Source: Monoraphidium neglectum (Eukaryota; Chlorophyta; Chlorophyceae; Sphaeropleales; Selenastraceae). Taken from it: a stretch of 22,040 nucleotides of DNA. How positions within the stretch are numbered: position 1 is the stretch's first letter; each line of letters opens with the position of its first letter. Position numbers and translations under genes: made by a program. The DNA lies in the NCBI RefSeq assembly GCF_000611645.1, contig NW_014012964.1, forward strand, positions 1-22,040, read 5' to 3'. A model generated the notes under the pieces. That model saw nothing but the letters and a program-made list of their open reading frames with translations. It did not search any database and was not told the DNA's origin. Positions 9,301 through 19,160 of the stretch are shown here, in pieces.

Positions 9301-12300
9301 CCTTGGCTACGCCGTCTGCCGCTGCGCGTGCTGCAGCCAGAGCCGCCTCTTGGGTGGCCATTGTGGCCCGCAGGTCCTGGAAAAAGAATCAAAATGATGC
9401 AGTGGCAGACTGCACTCAACACACCGGAGCACTGATGGACATTGCTTGCGCAAGGGGTGCCCTGCGCGTGCCATCACTTGGCCAGTTTGCGGCACCCGCA
9501 CCTGCTGCCAGGCCAAGACGCCGCACCTTGACCAGGGTGTCTGTACTGCTGCGAGCCTTGCTGGCGTCTGCCAGCCGGGTCTTGAGTGTGTCGCGCTCCT
9601 CCTCCAGAGACTGCACCTTGGACTCTAGCTGTGGACGTTGATGGAGGGCGGCAGACCGGGGAAGGGGTGGCGCAGGGGTGGTTTGGGTTGGTAATCAGGG
9701 TGACGTCAGGTGAGCAGATCGGCAGCAACCATCAGGTCAGCAGCTTGATTTTACCAGGGTGGCTTCTGGTGTCTTGCAGCATAGAATGCCTGGGTTGAAA
9801 GCCCTGCAGCCCGACTGTTGTGATTCAGGGCCCCACCTCGGCCTTGGCGCGCACGGCCTCCTTCTTCTCCTTCTCAGACCTGTCGTAGGCCTGCAGGAGA
9901 GCATGGGGTAGGAAGGGTGCGGGCGCGGGAGCAAGAGGCACGACAAGTCAGAGTCCAGCAAGTCTGTTTCAGATTAAATGCGCGCTGCTCCAGCAATTGC
10001 CACAGTTTGCTGCAACACAAACCTCTGGAATTGGGGCCTCTCCAATAAAACACCGAAGACTGCGATGTGCAACAAAGTGCAGGCTAGCCATCATCACCAA
10101 ACCCAATCCCACCAACCCACCGCGGCGTTCTGTTTCTGGTAGTGTTGGAGTTCCAGCGCCGCGCGGCTGTTGGCCTCCTCGGTTGCACGCTGCACCGCGG
10201 ACTCGTTGGCGTCAAGCGCAATGGCGAGCTGGGCCCGCGCCTCTTCAAGGTCCTGGCACGTGGAGGCCTGAGGCAGGTGAGGCAGCAGGGCAGCAGCACT
10301 GGTGGGATGGTCAAAAATAAATTACCATGTCCAAGTTGGTCGCCTTGCTGAACAGCGTTGACAGGCGGGGGTGCATGTTTGCAGATGTACAAACGTAAAG
10401 GCGCACATGCGTACACATACAGGTCATGCGTCATGCGCACCAGCTGCTTGTCAGCTGACGTCTTCTCGACGGCGGCACGCGCAGCGGCTGCCTCTGCCTC
10501 CTCGCGTAGCTCAATCAGGTGCTGCTCCAGGCCCTCCTGTAGAGAATACCAAGTGTAGATACAGCATGCTCAAGAATATTGCGCGGCACTTTCACGCTTG
10601 CCTCAATGAAACAGTCCTAGACTCCTTGAAGCGAGCTCGTGTGGATGCTGTGTGACCAATTGCTTACAATCATATATGCGCGTATGGATGCGTGACAAGA
10701 GTAAGCCCTCTGCCCTACACACCTTGGCCGTGCTCTCCTGCTGCAGGGCAATTTGACACTCGTCCAGCGCCGTCTGCACCTCCTGCGCAGCAGCGCGCGC
10801 CGTCTCGGCTTCCCGCTGCGCACTGTCAAGCTTGACCTGCAGCTCCTCGGTCAGGGCCTTGGCCTGGCATGGGAATTGGGTGGACGGACGAAAGGCAACA
10901 AGTTGCTTGAACTGACGGACAATGTACAGAAACATTGTTGCCATGCTGGAAGTTGAAGAGGTTTGTACACCTTCTGGAAGCCAAAACAACTGCCATGCGT
11001 GCTGGCTCAAGTGCATCCGCAGCTGGGGTCTGCCCACTTGCCTGCTGCAGCTGCTCGTTCTTGGCGGCCACGTCGCAGGCCGCGGTGTCGCGTACGCCCT
11101 GCAGCACCTGCTCGGCCTCGTCCGCAGCGGCTGTGCAGAAAGGGCGGGGCGAGATTTGATTGTGTCGCTGGGTCCAGGTCAAGAGTTGCATGAGGGCTGG
11201 GCTGCCACAGAGAAGCGGGGGCAGGGTGCAAGGGCGCCCCAGTGGAGGGGGAAATGTACACCACACATGCCGCTGGTGCAATGTATGGAGGGCAACCCAA
11301 GAAGGCAAGCACATGCGCGCACCCTTGGCGGCGTCGGCTGCCTGCTTGGCTTCCGTCCGCATCAACTCGAGCGCCTTCTGCAGCTGGCAGCCGTTGGACA
11401 CGGCGTCATCCCTTGGATCAGGAGGTGCAAAGCAGGGGGTAGCGTGCATGGTGAATAATCTGGTACAGCACGAGCGATGTGGCTTGTGCAACTGGCGGCC
11501 TCTGCATGCATGCCAACACAACCAGAGGACGTGTAACAGCACACGGGCATTGAGTAGCCCCGCTCGCCCACCTCTCTTTGACCACAGCCGCCTCACGCTG
11601 CGCAGCCGCATCCCTGTCGTCCCGCAGTGCTGCTTCCAGGCCCACTGCGCGAGCGGTCTGGTTGGACACCTCCTCGGAGGCAGCTGTCAGTTGAGACATC
11701 AGCTGGTTGATGTGCTCCTGCAGGCGCGCCACTTCAGCAGAGGCAGTGCTCTCTGCCGCATCCTGCATATGTTCAGAAGGATGATTGAAAACAAGCACAT
11801 TAATTCCTGCCTAGTGGTGGAATGAGCAGTCTCAAGCACGTGCCAAGAGGTCCAGAGCAATACGAGGGAGTGGCCTTGCAGGGAGTGCGGCCTCTGCCTG
11901 CCAGCATATCATGTGCAGCCCAGCCTCCCCTGACCGGTCGGCCTTGCCTTTGCCGTGCGCAGGTCCTCAAGGTCCTTGGCCCCCACCACCAGCTCATGCT
12001 TCGCGCGCTGCAGCTCGTCCGTCAGGCCAGCGGCCCGCTCGCTCTCTGCACATTTGGTTGAAGCGGACAGTTGAAGAAGTGCCCTGGCCAGACAGCAATT
12101 GCGCTACATTGCTGCATGTGGCTTGGCCACACATGGCACAACATGATGAGTATGAGGCAGGAGCTCCAACAGAAGCAAGGACGTTCCTCCTCCTAAGTCT
12201 GAAAACCTCCATGCCCAGGGGCGCAAACGAACCCAAATAAGAATTCCCTTGCCCTCACCCTTAAACAGGTCCGCCTCCAATTGCCTTTTGGATGCCATGA

Positions 12301-13866
12301 GCCTGTGGATGTTGCGCTCTGCCTCCTGCAGGGTTGTTGAGGCAAGGGGAGCGTGACAGAAGATCATTGGCATGCTTGAAGGGGGAGGGGGCGCAGTGTC
12401 AGGTGCGCTAAGAGGCCCCACCAACGGCACACCAGTGATCAACGGACGGAGCAGATATGACCAGCCCTGGCGGTGGACTGGAGCACGCGCAGGACACCAA
12501 AAACCTCAACAAACACCGCTTGTGGTGTGACCACAGGCCTCACTTTGCACTTGTCATTCTGCTGCACAATGACATCCTCGATATCAGAGCGGCGCTTGTC
12601 GACTGCAGGGGTGGCGGGATCGGAGCGTGGTAGACGGGACCAGATGGGACGATACACTCATGAACTGGAACGCATGTGGAAAGAGCGCCCTCATAAATGC
12701 ATGGCCAAGAGCTTGCCCTGTCTACAGTGTTTGGCAAGGCTGCGCCGGGGGATTGCTCACCCTTTACAAGGGAGCCCTTGGCCTTGGCCAGCTGGTCTAT
12801 CAGCGTGGCCTGCTGGGTGCAGAGGAGGTCCATGTTTGCCTGCACCCGCATGGAGGTCTCGCGCTCTGACATGGGGGGGGGGGCGGGTGCGCGCACGGAG
12901 GCTTGAAGTTTAGGGTCGCGTGCTGCATGAGGTAGTATGCTTGTGCATGCATGCATGCATGCCTTCATGCATGCATGCATGCCTTCATGCATGCATGCAT
13001 GTGTGATGCATGCACAATGCATGCATGATGCTTGCACGCACGCGTGCATGCACGCAGGCGTACCAGCATCGCATGTGGGTGTGGCGTCAAGGCACGCTCG
13101 CCGCACGTGCCCCATGCCCCCAGCCCCTGCGCAAACCCGAACACCAACGGCCCGCTGGGGCGCCCTGTGCGCTCACCGTCCTGGAGGGTGGTGACCAGGT
13201 CAGACTTCTCCCTGCGCTCCCGCTGCAGATCCTGGTCCTTCATCTCAAGCTGCTGCTTCAACTCCTCCATCTTCGTGTGCTGCAATTCCATGCATCAGGT
13301 TGAGCGCTAAGATGCGAATGGTTTGTGCTGAGAATGTCCAGGTGTGCCGAGAACAGCCGCATCTTCCTGCAACAACCGCCCGGCTGCGTGTGTTGTGGGC
13401 CCTGCAGCGTGTGAAACGGCTGCATGGGCGCTCTATCAGCTCGCGTGACACCTACGTAGTGGCTCATCTTCTGCCGCACGTCCTCTTGCTCCCGCATCAT
13501 TTTGTCTGCAAGGGCAGTGAATGCACACTTCATGCCGTGCCTGTTGAGTTCAAACACTGCCCAGCACGGCGACCTTTGAGGGCTGAGGCAGCCAGGGTGA
13601 TCAAAGCTGCATGCATGCAGTGGCACCTAGCAACCAGACCCACCTGTCTGCTTCTTCAGTTGATCCAAGGCTCCCATCGCCATGCCCGTGACGGGCGCAG
13701 CGGTTGCGTTGCCGGCGCCCACGGGGCCCATGACACTGGCACCCGCAAGTGCGGGTCCCAGCGCGATCTGGCGATAGCCCTGCATCTCGAACGCTGCGGC
13801 CTGCCGACCAAAAGCGCCCTGGCAAGGCCCGACAGCTCGAGTGAGCTGCGCGTGCTGCGAAGCCAT
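6350..13866 (-). CDS. large coiled-coil protein with basic disordered tail
   Basis: Exons, minus strand: 13866-13644, 13505-13456, 13279-13177, 12865-12761, 12602-12544, 12325-12259, 12045-11948, 11762-11572, 11411-11323, 11130-11042, 10863-10723, 10536-10441, 10267-10121, 9890-9837, 9628-9527, 9376-9254, 8999-8830, 8657-8558, 8372-8244, 8171-7504, 7339-6857, 6617-6350. Together they encode 1,184 residues, and every junction keeps phase. Residues from about 75 to 757 are nearly unbroken coiled coil rich in E, K, Q, R, A (HTKMEELKQQLEMKDQDLQ; LESKVQSLEEERDTLKTRL). The rest is disordered: Ala/Ser/Gly-rich, ALKRKAPEP at about 936, DAKKRRQ at about 1023, RKKAAGGRAGR and a Q6 run, suggesting nuclear localisation. 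One VFSFGG motif sits near 977. No motor, kinase or other catalytic domain is visible, and I do not recognise the family; a structural role in nucleus, centrosome or cilium is only inference. The start follows a TATA-like element. The introns opening at 11947 and 11041 are GC-AG. The 3' end may instead run to 5665. Confidence 0.87.
12873..12883 (-). other. C11 polypyrimidine tract before an acceptor
   Basis: Eleven consecutive G on the plus strand give C11 in the minus-strand transcript, just before the ATGTCAG acceptor of the exon starting at 12865. It probably serves as the polypyrimidine tract. Homopolymers this long are prone to sequencing error, but this one is intronic. Confidence 0.6.
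12944..13058. repeat. degenerate (GCAT)n tract in an intron
   Basis: GCAT/ATGC tetranucleotides fill most of this stretch, with CCTT interruptions giving a 20-base period near 12945-12985, then decay to GCAC/GTGC. GCAT is part of the self-complementary unit ATGCAT, so the tract can fold on either strand. It lies in the intron between coiled-coil exons 3 and 4 (13176-12866). Confidence 0.95.
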
Positions 13867-13923
13867 TGAGGGCCCACAAGCAGCCAGCTGGGGCCCAAGG
13901 CACCCCTGTGAATTAAGTACCAA

Positions 13924-13931
13924 TATATATA
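13924..13931 (-). promoter_or_regulatory. TATA-like element of the coiled-coil gene
   Basis: TATATATA in an AT-rich patch, 58 bases before the proposed ATG at 13866. That allows a transcription start about 30 bases downstream and a short 5' UTR. A TTCACAG acceptor-like site at about 13906 leaves open an upstream exon instead. Confidence 0.4.
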
Positions 13932-15376
13932 CTAATGCGCCTGCCCTAAAACAAGATCGTGCTCACAAGATCGTCACGAATGCGAATCCATAGCAGAGCG
14001 TGCCCTCGCTGCACCGCCGCTACTCGAAGCTCAGGCACAAGTTTTACTGTTACAAGGACATGGGGTGACGCTGAAAAGTTGGATGCAAGAACACATGTCA
14101 AACCAGAGGCATGCTGTGCTGGGCCTGCTGAGCTGCTCCCCCGTGCATTCAAATCCAATTTCTCGCACACGCGCCGCAAGAGCTGTTTACGCCCACCCAC
14201 AAGGGACTTATCATAACATGTATGATGCAAGTTGTTGAAACTCTCTAGCACAGCCATCGACCGGTCAAGCACACCTGATGAGAGTGGCCAGCAACTGTGC
14301 GAGTGGTCATGACAAGGGGCCTGCAGCAAGAACCCTTCTGCAACTCGAACGGGCTTGCAAAAGGAGATGCTCCGCACCAGCAGTCAACATGTCTTATGGA
14401 CTTGTAATGTATGACTAAACGCTGGACGTTGATGATGACCTCCAGGGCTTTGGTCGCCCGGCTCATTGCTACAGCATCTGCGAAAACACAAGGCAGTCAA
14501 GCTGGCCTCGCGCGACGGTGGTCCCTGGGAACAAATCCCTTGAAGAAGGACCTCAGGGCACTGCCCCGAAGATCCAGGTGTTGAGACAGGGCCTAAGCCT
14601 CAGAGCTGTCCCTGGGTGCTGCTGTTTGACTGGGCAGCCTGTCGCAGGTTTACATGGGCGGTATCTTGGGCAGGGTACACCTTCTCACACTGGCGTACAC
14701 ATCATGGGCGGATCAAAAGTATACGTCTGACCATGATGACAGTAGCGCGCATCCTACACCCACTTGTACGGGCAGAGGGAGCACATGTGGGGTGGCCTCA
14801 TGACACTAGGTTGATTCGCTGCGACGCAGTGACGCTCCGACTCAGGCACGGTACCAAGCCGCGCGGCCATTGGGGGAGATCAATGGCTTGCGTGGCACTC
14901 AAACAAACCAAACAAAGCAAATGGCAAGCTGCAAGGACATCACCAGTGCATGGAATTGCTGCTGTTTTGTGAGTTGGCCAGGGGGCCCAGGACGAGCACG
15001 CGCGCGTGTTTGGCAAAGCGCAAGCGCCAGAGTTTGGCTGCGCGACGACTGCCTACTGTATTCAACATGCCAATAAAACATGTTTGAGGCGGCAAAACGG
15101 CACCACACATTCCACCAAGGCAAGAAGCAATTGGTGTGGGCAGGCAATGTCGACATGCTGCCAAGCCAGCCCTGAAGGGCACTGCAGTAGCATGCATGGC
15201 AGGGGTCACTCATGTGACGCAAGCGGGAAGCAGTTGCCGCGGCGCGCCACGTAAACCCCAAAACAAAGACATGAGGAAATCCACAAGTGACAAGAAGATG
15301 CGCGTAAAAATTCGTAGTGGCTGCCAAGCACTACAACCTCGCACAACACATGACTAGTATGGCGCAAAGGCTGAGA

Positions 15377-15381
15377 TTACA
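15377..15381 (-). terminator. candidate TGTAA poly(A) signal
   Basis: TGTAA on the minus strand, 164 bases after the stop at 15545 of the upstream minus-strand gene. The distance suits a chlorophyte 3' UTR; another minus-strand copy lies at 14650-14654. Confidence 0.35.
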
Positions 15382-15544
15382 TCACTCTTCTTGCAGACGG
15401 TCAATCTGGCAAGGTCGATCTAATGCACATGAGACTCAGAATGCTGCTTGCGTGCGCGCCTGAACCCTGCGCCGCTTCTGATCCAACCAATGCAGGCGAC
15501 ACAGACATCCAGCCGAAGGAGGCGGATCACAAAGCCGCCCCTCC

Positions 15545-18236
15545 TTAGTGCGCAAGCGTCGTGACGGCGGTGTCTGCCACGACATCATCCTTGGGGCTTG
15601 GCCACATGGCTGAGTCGTCCGCCCAGAATTGCAGGGTGCGGCTCGACGTGCGCCGGTGATGGCATGGCCCCGACGGCGCCGCCACTGCCGCGGCTGCAGC
15701 CAGGGCCACCACAGCCGCGTCTGCTATCGTCGTGCCCGCGACGGCTGCCTCTGCGGCGCCCGCACCGGGGGTGCAGCTGCTGGCGGTCAGCTCGAGGCAG
15801 CCAGACGTGGGTGCAGGGGCTGGGCGCTGCGAGGAGCTGAGCGGCTCGGCGCCAAATTGCACCCAGCCCTTGGGCACAGACTGAGTGCTCCCTGCGCCAA
15901 CCACCTCCGCCTGCGCGCGCTGCTCGCGCCACCCCGCATGGCCCTCCTCTGCATCTGCGTGATGCTGCCTGCGGGACCCATGCTGCCCCTCCGGCTGCTG
16001 CTCAACCTGCTGGTCCTGCTCATGTTCCCGCTCATCCCCGCCAGACTCGCCGTCTGCCGGGATAACACCGGGCTTTCCCAGTGCATCCGCTGCTGCCGCG
16101 GCCGCGGGGCTGATAGGCGAGCCGGCTGTCGCATCCGCGGCACCGCGCGGGTCAGAGTCGCGCGAGCGGCCATCAAGCATCCGCACCGGGCCACCGTCCG
16201 ACAGCCGCGCCATGCGTGCACGCGCGCCCGACGCCGCGGCGGCAAAGCGGCCAGCGAACGCCGCCGCTGCGCCCGTGAGCGCGACCTTTGCGGCCGAGGC
16301 GGCGGCAGGGGGCGTGTGAGCATTACCAGCAGCGCCGCCGTCGCTGCTCTGGGATGCAAGGTCGTCACCGCACGCCGCCACTGCCGCCGCGGCAGCAGAC
16401 AGCTGGCTGCGGTCCGAGGCGCCGCTGCCAGCCCTGCGGGAACCCTCTCGCTGCGGCGAGCGGCTCTTGCCGCTGCCACTGTGCAAGAGGCTTGCGCTGC
16501 TGCGCCCCAGGCTCGTGGCCGCGGCAAGGTTGCCGGATGCGTACAGGTCCATCAGCACAGACTGTGCGAAAAGAAAGTGGGAATGAGTGCAGGTTTGGAA
16601 GAGAAGGAGAGCGTAACAGGTCGCTGAAGAGGTGTCAACGCTACACACACACACACACACACACACACGCACGCACGCACATACACAATGTGCAGTCCGC
16701 AGGCGCCCTGATGCCAAGCCAACAGCGACACCCAAGTGTGGCCCCCCGGCCTCGCAACCCGCCGCCCGCCCGCCGCCCAGAGCGCCTCCCCACCTGCAGC
16801 AGCGGCATCGCCTGGTGGCCGAGGGCGCAGCCCATGAGGCTCGTCCAGAGGGAGCCCCAGCTCGCCGTGTCCGGCCCAGCCAGGCCTGACATGCGCTCAG
16901 ACATGATCCGCCCGAAGCTCATCGCCTTCTGGGGCGTCTGCGGCTGGCCCGCGCCCCCCGACCCCGCCGGCGCCTTCGGCGACGCCGGCGGGCCCGTGGC
17001 GCCGCGCTGCTGGCAGCGCTGCCTGGCCTCGCCCTCCTTCATCTGCGGCGGCGCGCGGCAGCGGTGGTCATTATTCATTGCTGCGGGAGTGCCGCATCCC
17101 GAATCTGTTGCGATGATGAGGGCGCAGCTGGGCTGTCTGCGCCGCATAGCCGCACCGCCAAACCATCATAAAAGGCAGGCCCGAGCGCCCACGCGCTCTC
17201 ACCATGAGGACGAAGCAGCAGTCCAAGGCGTGCCGCCGCACAGCGGTGTCGTCCGCAAACGTCTCTCCCGTGATCTGGGGAACAAGGGCAGCATGCAAGG
17301 GGCGGGGGTCAGCACCTACCGCTGTTGGCTCCTCATCCGTTGCTCAACACGCCCTGGATCTCGCAAGGCAAGAGGCATCATTGCATTTGCCTGGCGGCCA
17401 AGTTGTAAAGGGACCGGTGCAGCTGCTACTTTCGCTGGCCTGTGCTGCTGTAGCCCATACAGGGCCGCGCTGACTGCGGGGCACCCACCACGCGGTACAG
17501 CCTCAGCCGCAGCTCCTCCAGCACGCAGGACCCAAGCTTGTCATGGCCCTTGACCGGGCTGAACTGCCGCAGCCGCTCGGCCGCGACCGCGAGCGCGCCG
17601 GCGAGCGCAAACACGGGGCCCGCGGCGGCAATGCGCGTCGGGGCTGGCGCCAGCTGCTCCTTGATGCTGCGCAGGAAGGTCCGCACGTCCTCGCGGCTGC
17701 CCTGAGTGTACACCTTGTTCAGGATACCTGTTTGAGTGTGGTGTTGGTAACGGGTTGTCGCCGCGGTCAGCGGCAGAAAGCACCACCCCCGTGGGTGCGG
17801 TGACGCAAAGGCTTGCGGGCAGCTACAAAGCAGTGATGTTTCCTGGCTGGGGTGGCGCGATGCTCCCACTTTTCCCAACAATACGCACCAAGCAGCGCCT
17901 CCGCCGCGGCATCGGGGCCAGCGTAGGCTCCGCTCAAGAGACGCGCCCAGAACTGGCTTGCCAGCGCATCAATTGTGATCGACGGCGCCGGGGCAATCTG
18001 CAGTGAGGGGATCCACAGTCGTGAGCAGATGGACAAGTGTGCGGCGCGGTGCCGGGCGAACAGGTTGAGGCGGAGTGGTGGGCTGCAGCAGTAGGCAATG
18101 TGTTGCGACTTGCAGCGGCTTGCACGCTGCGTCAGCCGGCTGCGAGGCGCGCGGCGCAGGGCGGGCCCGCCATGAAGGCGTGCTGTGGGCTCGTCCTTTC
18201 CACAACTCTTACCTTTCTCGTCGGCGTGCCATCCAT
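15545..18236 (-). CDS. helical protein with long Ala/Ser-rich disordered C-terminus, family unknown
   Basis: Exons, minus strand: 18236-18213, 17997-17889, 17727-17489, 17274-17203, 17042-16794, 16561-15545; 569 residues with all phases matching. The short first exon encodes MDGTPTRK and has a canonical GTAAGA donor. Residues 9-148 look like packed amphipathic helices (ALASQFWARLLSGAYAGPDA; REDVRTFLRSIKEQL; GSCVLEELRLRLYRV; DDTAVRRHALDCCFVLM), as in HEAT/ARM-type scaffolds. About 165-185 is a Pro/Gly linker. Helices resume at 190-245 (MSFGRIMSERMSGLAG; SVLMDLYASGNLAAATSLG). From about 250 onward it is low complexity: Ala, Ser, Gly, with Glu/Gln/His patches, ending in TVTTLAH-like sequence. 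I see no catalytic motif, membrane segment or signal peptide and do not recognise the family. The start could be further upstream, but the ATG context GCGATGG is good and a TTTATA element lies about 75 bases before it. Confidence 0.75.
16643..16687. repeat. (CA)n/(CGCA)n microsatellite in an intron
   Basis: CA repeats run to about 16668, then CGCA units, inside the intron between exons 5 and 6 of the helical-protein gene (16793-16562). In the transcript it reads as a UG repeat. Confidence 0.95.
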
Positions 18237-19160
18237 CGCCACAGTTACGACGCCCTCCTTCCCGGCCAACGCGTGTGTTGCCGACCAGCAGGCGCTCCGA
18301 GCAAATTCTATAAATTGTGGCTTGCGCAAACGTTACGAAAAGCCAGACAGGACAAGAACGCAGCGGTTGATGACGGGCAGGTGAGGACGAGGCGTCAAGC
18401 AATGCCAACTGGCTACGGCTCTTAATATTGAGCCATTCCGCAACACTTTGTTGAAATTGCGGCCGTTTGCCTGCGAATACCGCGAGCTGACCCCGTCAAA
18501 TTTGATCTCTCCGCTGCTGCAAGGAAGCTGCGACCGTGGGCTGCGAACAATCGGTGCCAAGCTAGCAAGCGGTGATTGCAGGATGCAAGTCATCAACGAC
18601 CTGATGGCTCTGTACAGCATAGCGCCGGCCGGGCTGCTGCTTTTGGTTTGAAGCCCAACTGCCAACTGCCTATGTCTGGCACATCCCCTGCTGGACGGCC
18701 TCAGGGACAGGTGGTGAACTCCTCGTCATATTTGAAGCCCAATCTTGCAGTACTCCTGTATGCGTGGGTGGTATATATGGTATGTATTTGGACAAAAGAG
18801 ACCGCGGCGGGCTCACTGGACAATGTACATTTTCGTACCGTATTTTTGTATGGCAAGCAGCTCTAGGGTGCGCAAGATTCTTGGCTGTGCTGGGAAGCTG
18901 TGGCATCCCAGTTGAATAGACAGGGATTGCAGCCGGTGGATTGAAGCCGGAGCAACTTCGCAGAGTTCGAGAGTTGGTGACCTGCCGGCCACGCGCACGC
19001 CACTGCCGCCGACAATACCGTATGGTGCACGGCCGGGCGTGTTATACGACATATGCGAGCCATCATCCGCCCGCTCTGTGTCTTTTCCTTACACGCCGCG
19101 CTTTCTTTGCATCTCGGCACTGCGCTTTCGTGCTGATCTGGCCCACGGGCGGTTGCCTCG
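18237..19160. other. shared upstream region of two divergent genes
   Basis: It separates the helical-protein gene (minus) from the RCC2-like gene (plus). It holds the TATA-like element at 18308, a TATATA at 18773-18778 and a 12-base direct repeat, TTTGAAGCCCAA, at 18647-18658 and 18731-18742. A plus frame, open from 18385 to a stop at 18651, has protein-like composition (LRPFACEYRELTPSNLISPL) but no ATG near its beginning and no firm splice partners. Confidence 0.5.
18308..18315. promoter_or_regulatory. TATA-like element between divergent genes
   Basis: The plus strand reads CTATAAAT; the minus strand reads ATTTATAG, 72 bases before the helical-protein ATG at 18236. It could serve either direction. 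The plus-strand gene begins 850 bases away, so the minus-strand gene is the likelier user. Confidence 0.3.

Larger units (their letters stand above)
13867..15544. other. intergenic region without a supported gene
   Basis: Composition is less GC-rich than the exons and no frame shows a domain with paired splice sites. It should hold the coiled-coil gene promoter on the left and the 3' UTR of the next minus-strand gene on the right. One ATG-started minus frame, 14466-14245 (73 codons, opening MSRATKALEVII), has GC-rich codons at its start and could be a small gene or an upstream exon, but no good donor follows. Confidence 0.5.

Noticed and set aside
12937..13194. Met/His/Ala/Cys repeat frame (MHAC-like units)
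   Set aside because: Translation of the intronic GCAT tract; a by-product of the repeat.
14245..14466. 73-codon minus frame starting MSRATKALEVII
   Set aside because: It has a real ATG, but no good donor or homology; could be an upstream exon of the coiled-coil gene, which the TATA element at 13924 argues against.
16288..17553. 421-codon plus frame
   Set aside because: It runs antisense to three exons and the introns of the helical-protein gene, whose phases and splice sites fit; high GC explains the absence of stops.
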